Source of the DNA: an uncultured Gammaproteobacteria bacterium
GTDB taxonomy: Bacteria > Pseudomonadota > Gammaproteobacteria > Pseudomonadales > DT-91
Assembly (NCBI GenBank): GCA_929200485.1
Contig: CAKMZU010000087.1
Span: 1-7,697 of the forward strand
Direction of reading: 5' to 3'
Length of the DNA stretch: 7,697 nucleotides
This document shows, in pieces, positions 6,406 to 7,697 of the stretch. The stretch's first letter is position 1. Each line of letters begins with the position of its first letter. The translations under genes and the position numbers were made by a program. A model generated the notes under the pieces. It was given only the letters and a program-made list of their open reading frames with translations. It was not told where the DNA came from and did not search any database.

Positions 6406-7697
6406 ATAATAATATGGATAACGAAGTTAATGGCTTTTCGCTCTATGAGAAGAGAAAGGCCATCTTTCCTAAATCTGTCAGTGGTAAACGCAAGAGTGTT
6501 CGACGTTTTGTCGGATTTGCTGTTTATGGTTTGCTCTTTTTAATCCCTTGGTTACGCATTGATGGCGAGCCGCTTATCTTTATCGATATTGCAAAACGGC
6601 AATTGACCTTTTTTAATATGCTCTTTATGCCGCAGGATGTCTTTTATCTTGCGCTGTTTTTGATTCTGGCTGCGTTTGCTTTATTTTTGTTTACCACAGT
6701 GGCCGGCAGGCTTTGGTGTGGTTTTGTCTGCCCTCAAACTATTTGGACGGCGATCTTTTTATTTGTTGAAGAGAAGATTCAAGGTTCGAGCCTTCAGCGT
6801 AAGCGCGAAAATAAAAAAGAAAAGCGCTTTACGACAAGGAAGTTTTTCACGCATCTTGTTTGGTTGCTGATTGCTTTAGCAACTGCCTTAAGCTTTGTTG
6901 GTTTCTTCTATTCCATATATGATTTAATCCCTGAAATGCTGACGTTTCAGTTGCCGTTGGCCGTAGCTTTTTGGGTGGCTTTGTTTACCTGGCTTACTTA
7001 TGTAGATGCTGCGTTATTACGTGAGCAGGTCTGTATTCACATGTGCCCTTACGCCAAGTTTCAATCGGTGATGTATGACGAAGATACATTGATTGTTGCT
7101 TACAATGAAGCCAACGGTGAGCCGCGAGGTTCATTAAAATCTAACACAGGTGGTGGCTGTGTTGATTGTTCGTTGTGTGTGCAGGTTTGCCCGACTGGTA
7201 TTGATATTCGTGATGGGTTGCAACTCGATTGCATTAATTGTGGTCTTTGCATCGATGCCTGTGACCATGTAATGCATACTATAGGTCGAAAAAATAACTT
7301 AATCAGCTTTAGTACCCTTAATAATTTATCCGGTAAGCCCTTGACCCTGGGTTCGTTTTTGCGACCTAAAACCATCGCCTATAGTTTAATTCTTGTTATC
7401 ATGACCGGGGTTTTATCCTGGAAAGTATTAAACCGGGATTTGATTGAAGCATCCATTGTGCGAGAGCGCGATCGCATGCATCGATTCAATAGTAAGGGTG
7501 AGGTCAGCAATTTTTATTTGATTAAGCTCACTAACAAAAGTGAAGTGACTAAAGATTTATCAGTGACTCTGGACTCTTTGTCACAAAAGAATGCGGGCTT
7601 TCATTTAGTCGGTAAGGCTGGTTGGCAATTGGCGCCAGGTGAAAACGTAGAAGCCCAGCTGATTGTGATGAGTGCAGAAAAAGCCGCAGGCAGCTAC
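6402..7697 (+). CDS. ccoG: Cytochrome oxidase assembly protein CcoG, iron-sulphur membrane protein (3' end outside window)
   Basis: Needed for assembly of cbb3 oxidase; family members are reported to reduce Cu(II) to Cu(I) for copper insertion. 432 residues are visible and the frame is still open at the right edge, so perhaps 40 are missing given the family's usual 470-480. Order: SLYEKRKAIFP at about 13-23, membrane helices at about 35-52, 80-100, 150-170 and 183-204, then the iron-sulphur domain and another helix at about 325-340, followed by the start of the C-terminal Ig-like domain (from about 365). CxxxCP motifs are at C106-C110 (WCGFVCPQTIW) and C211-C215 (CIHMCPYAKFQ). Two 4Fe-4S clusters are formed by C253, C256, C259, C263 and C277, C280, C283, C287. 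The frame cannot start earlier (stop at 6390-6392). ATG 6402 is taken, with ATG 6414 as an alternative; neither has a good ribosome binding site. It lies 49 bases after the unknown gene. Confidence 0.95.
   Translation, partial: MNNNMDNEVNGFSLYEKRKAIFPKSVSGKRKSVRRFVGFAVYGLLFLIPWLRIDGEPLIFIDIAKRQLTFFNMLFMPQDVFYLALFLILAAFALFLFTTVAGRLWCGFVCPQTIWTAIFLFVEEKIQGSSLQRKRENKKEKRFTTRKFFTHLVWLLIALATALSFVGFFYSIYDLIPEMLTFQLPLAVAFWVALFTWLTYVDAALLREQVCIHMCPYAKFQSVMYDEDTLIVAYNEANGEPRGSLKSNTGGGCVDCSLCVQVCPTGIDIRDGLQLDCINCGLCIDACDHVMHTIGRKNNLISFSTLNNLSGKPLTLGSFLRPKTIAYSLILVIMTGVLSWKVLNRDLIEASIVRERDRMHRFNSKGEVSNFYLIKLTNKSEVTKDLSVTLDSLSQKNAGFHLVGKAGWQLAPGENVEAQLIVMSAEKAAGSY

Overview
This window holds a complete cbb3-type cytochrome c oxidase operon (ccoNOQP) and most of its assembly gene ccoG. 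Upstream are two convergent genes for envelope proteins, and one unrecognised gene for an exported protein sits between ccoP and ccoG. The long-form CcoP (two N-terminal membrane helices, two c-type haem domains), the ccoNOQP-ccoG order and the FNR/Anr-type box point to a moderately AT-rich gammaproteobacterium. The general feel is Legionellales-like, but that is an impression, not something tested.

Positions 2-520 (+) are the 3' end of a multispanning membrane protein resembling the Yip1 family, with an intrinsic terminator built into its last codons. Ten bases later, 531-2048 (-) encodes an exported, all-beta protein resembling PapD/Ig-like periplasmic domains. The 271-base divergent region 2049-2319 carries a very good FNR/Anr box, placed where it could activate ccoN, plus some short AT-rich inverted repeats.

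The cco genes are packed tightly: ccoN and ccoO overlap by 4 bases, ccoQ follows ccoO after 5 bases, and ccoQ and ccoP overlap by 8 bases. CcoN is the haem-copper catalytic subunit. CcoO (one c haem) and CcoP (two c haems) carry electrons to it from cytochrome c, and CcoQ is the small accessory subunit. CcoG, an iron-sulphur membrane protein linked to copper reduction, supports copper insertion during assembly. ccoG runs off the right edge. Low-oxygen induction through the FNR box would supply a high-affinity terminal oxidase.

The least ordinary part is 5391-6410. A 299-residue secreted protein of unknown function is inserted where ccoP and ccoG would normally be adjacent, and its arginine codons are clearly unlike those of ccoN. 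Its ribosome binding site lies in one arm of a perfect 9-bp hairpin. The next gene, ccoG, has its start codon in the arm of a 7-bp inverted repeat and no good ribosome binding site of its own. I found no RNA genes, CRISPR arrays or insertion sequences. No gene-free stretch exceeds 300 bases.
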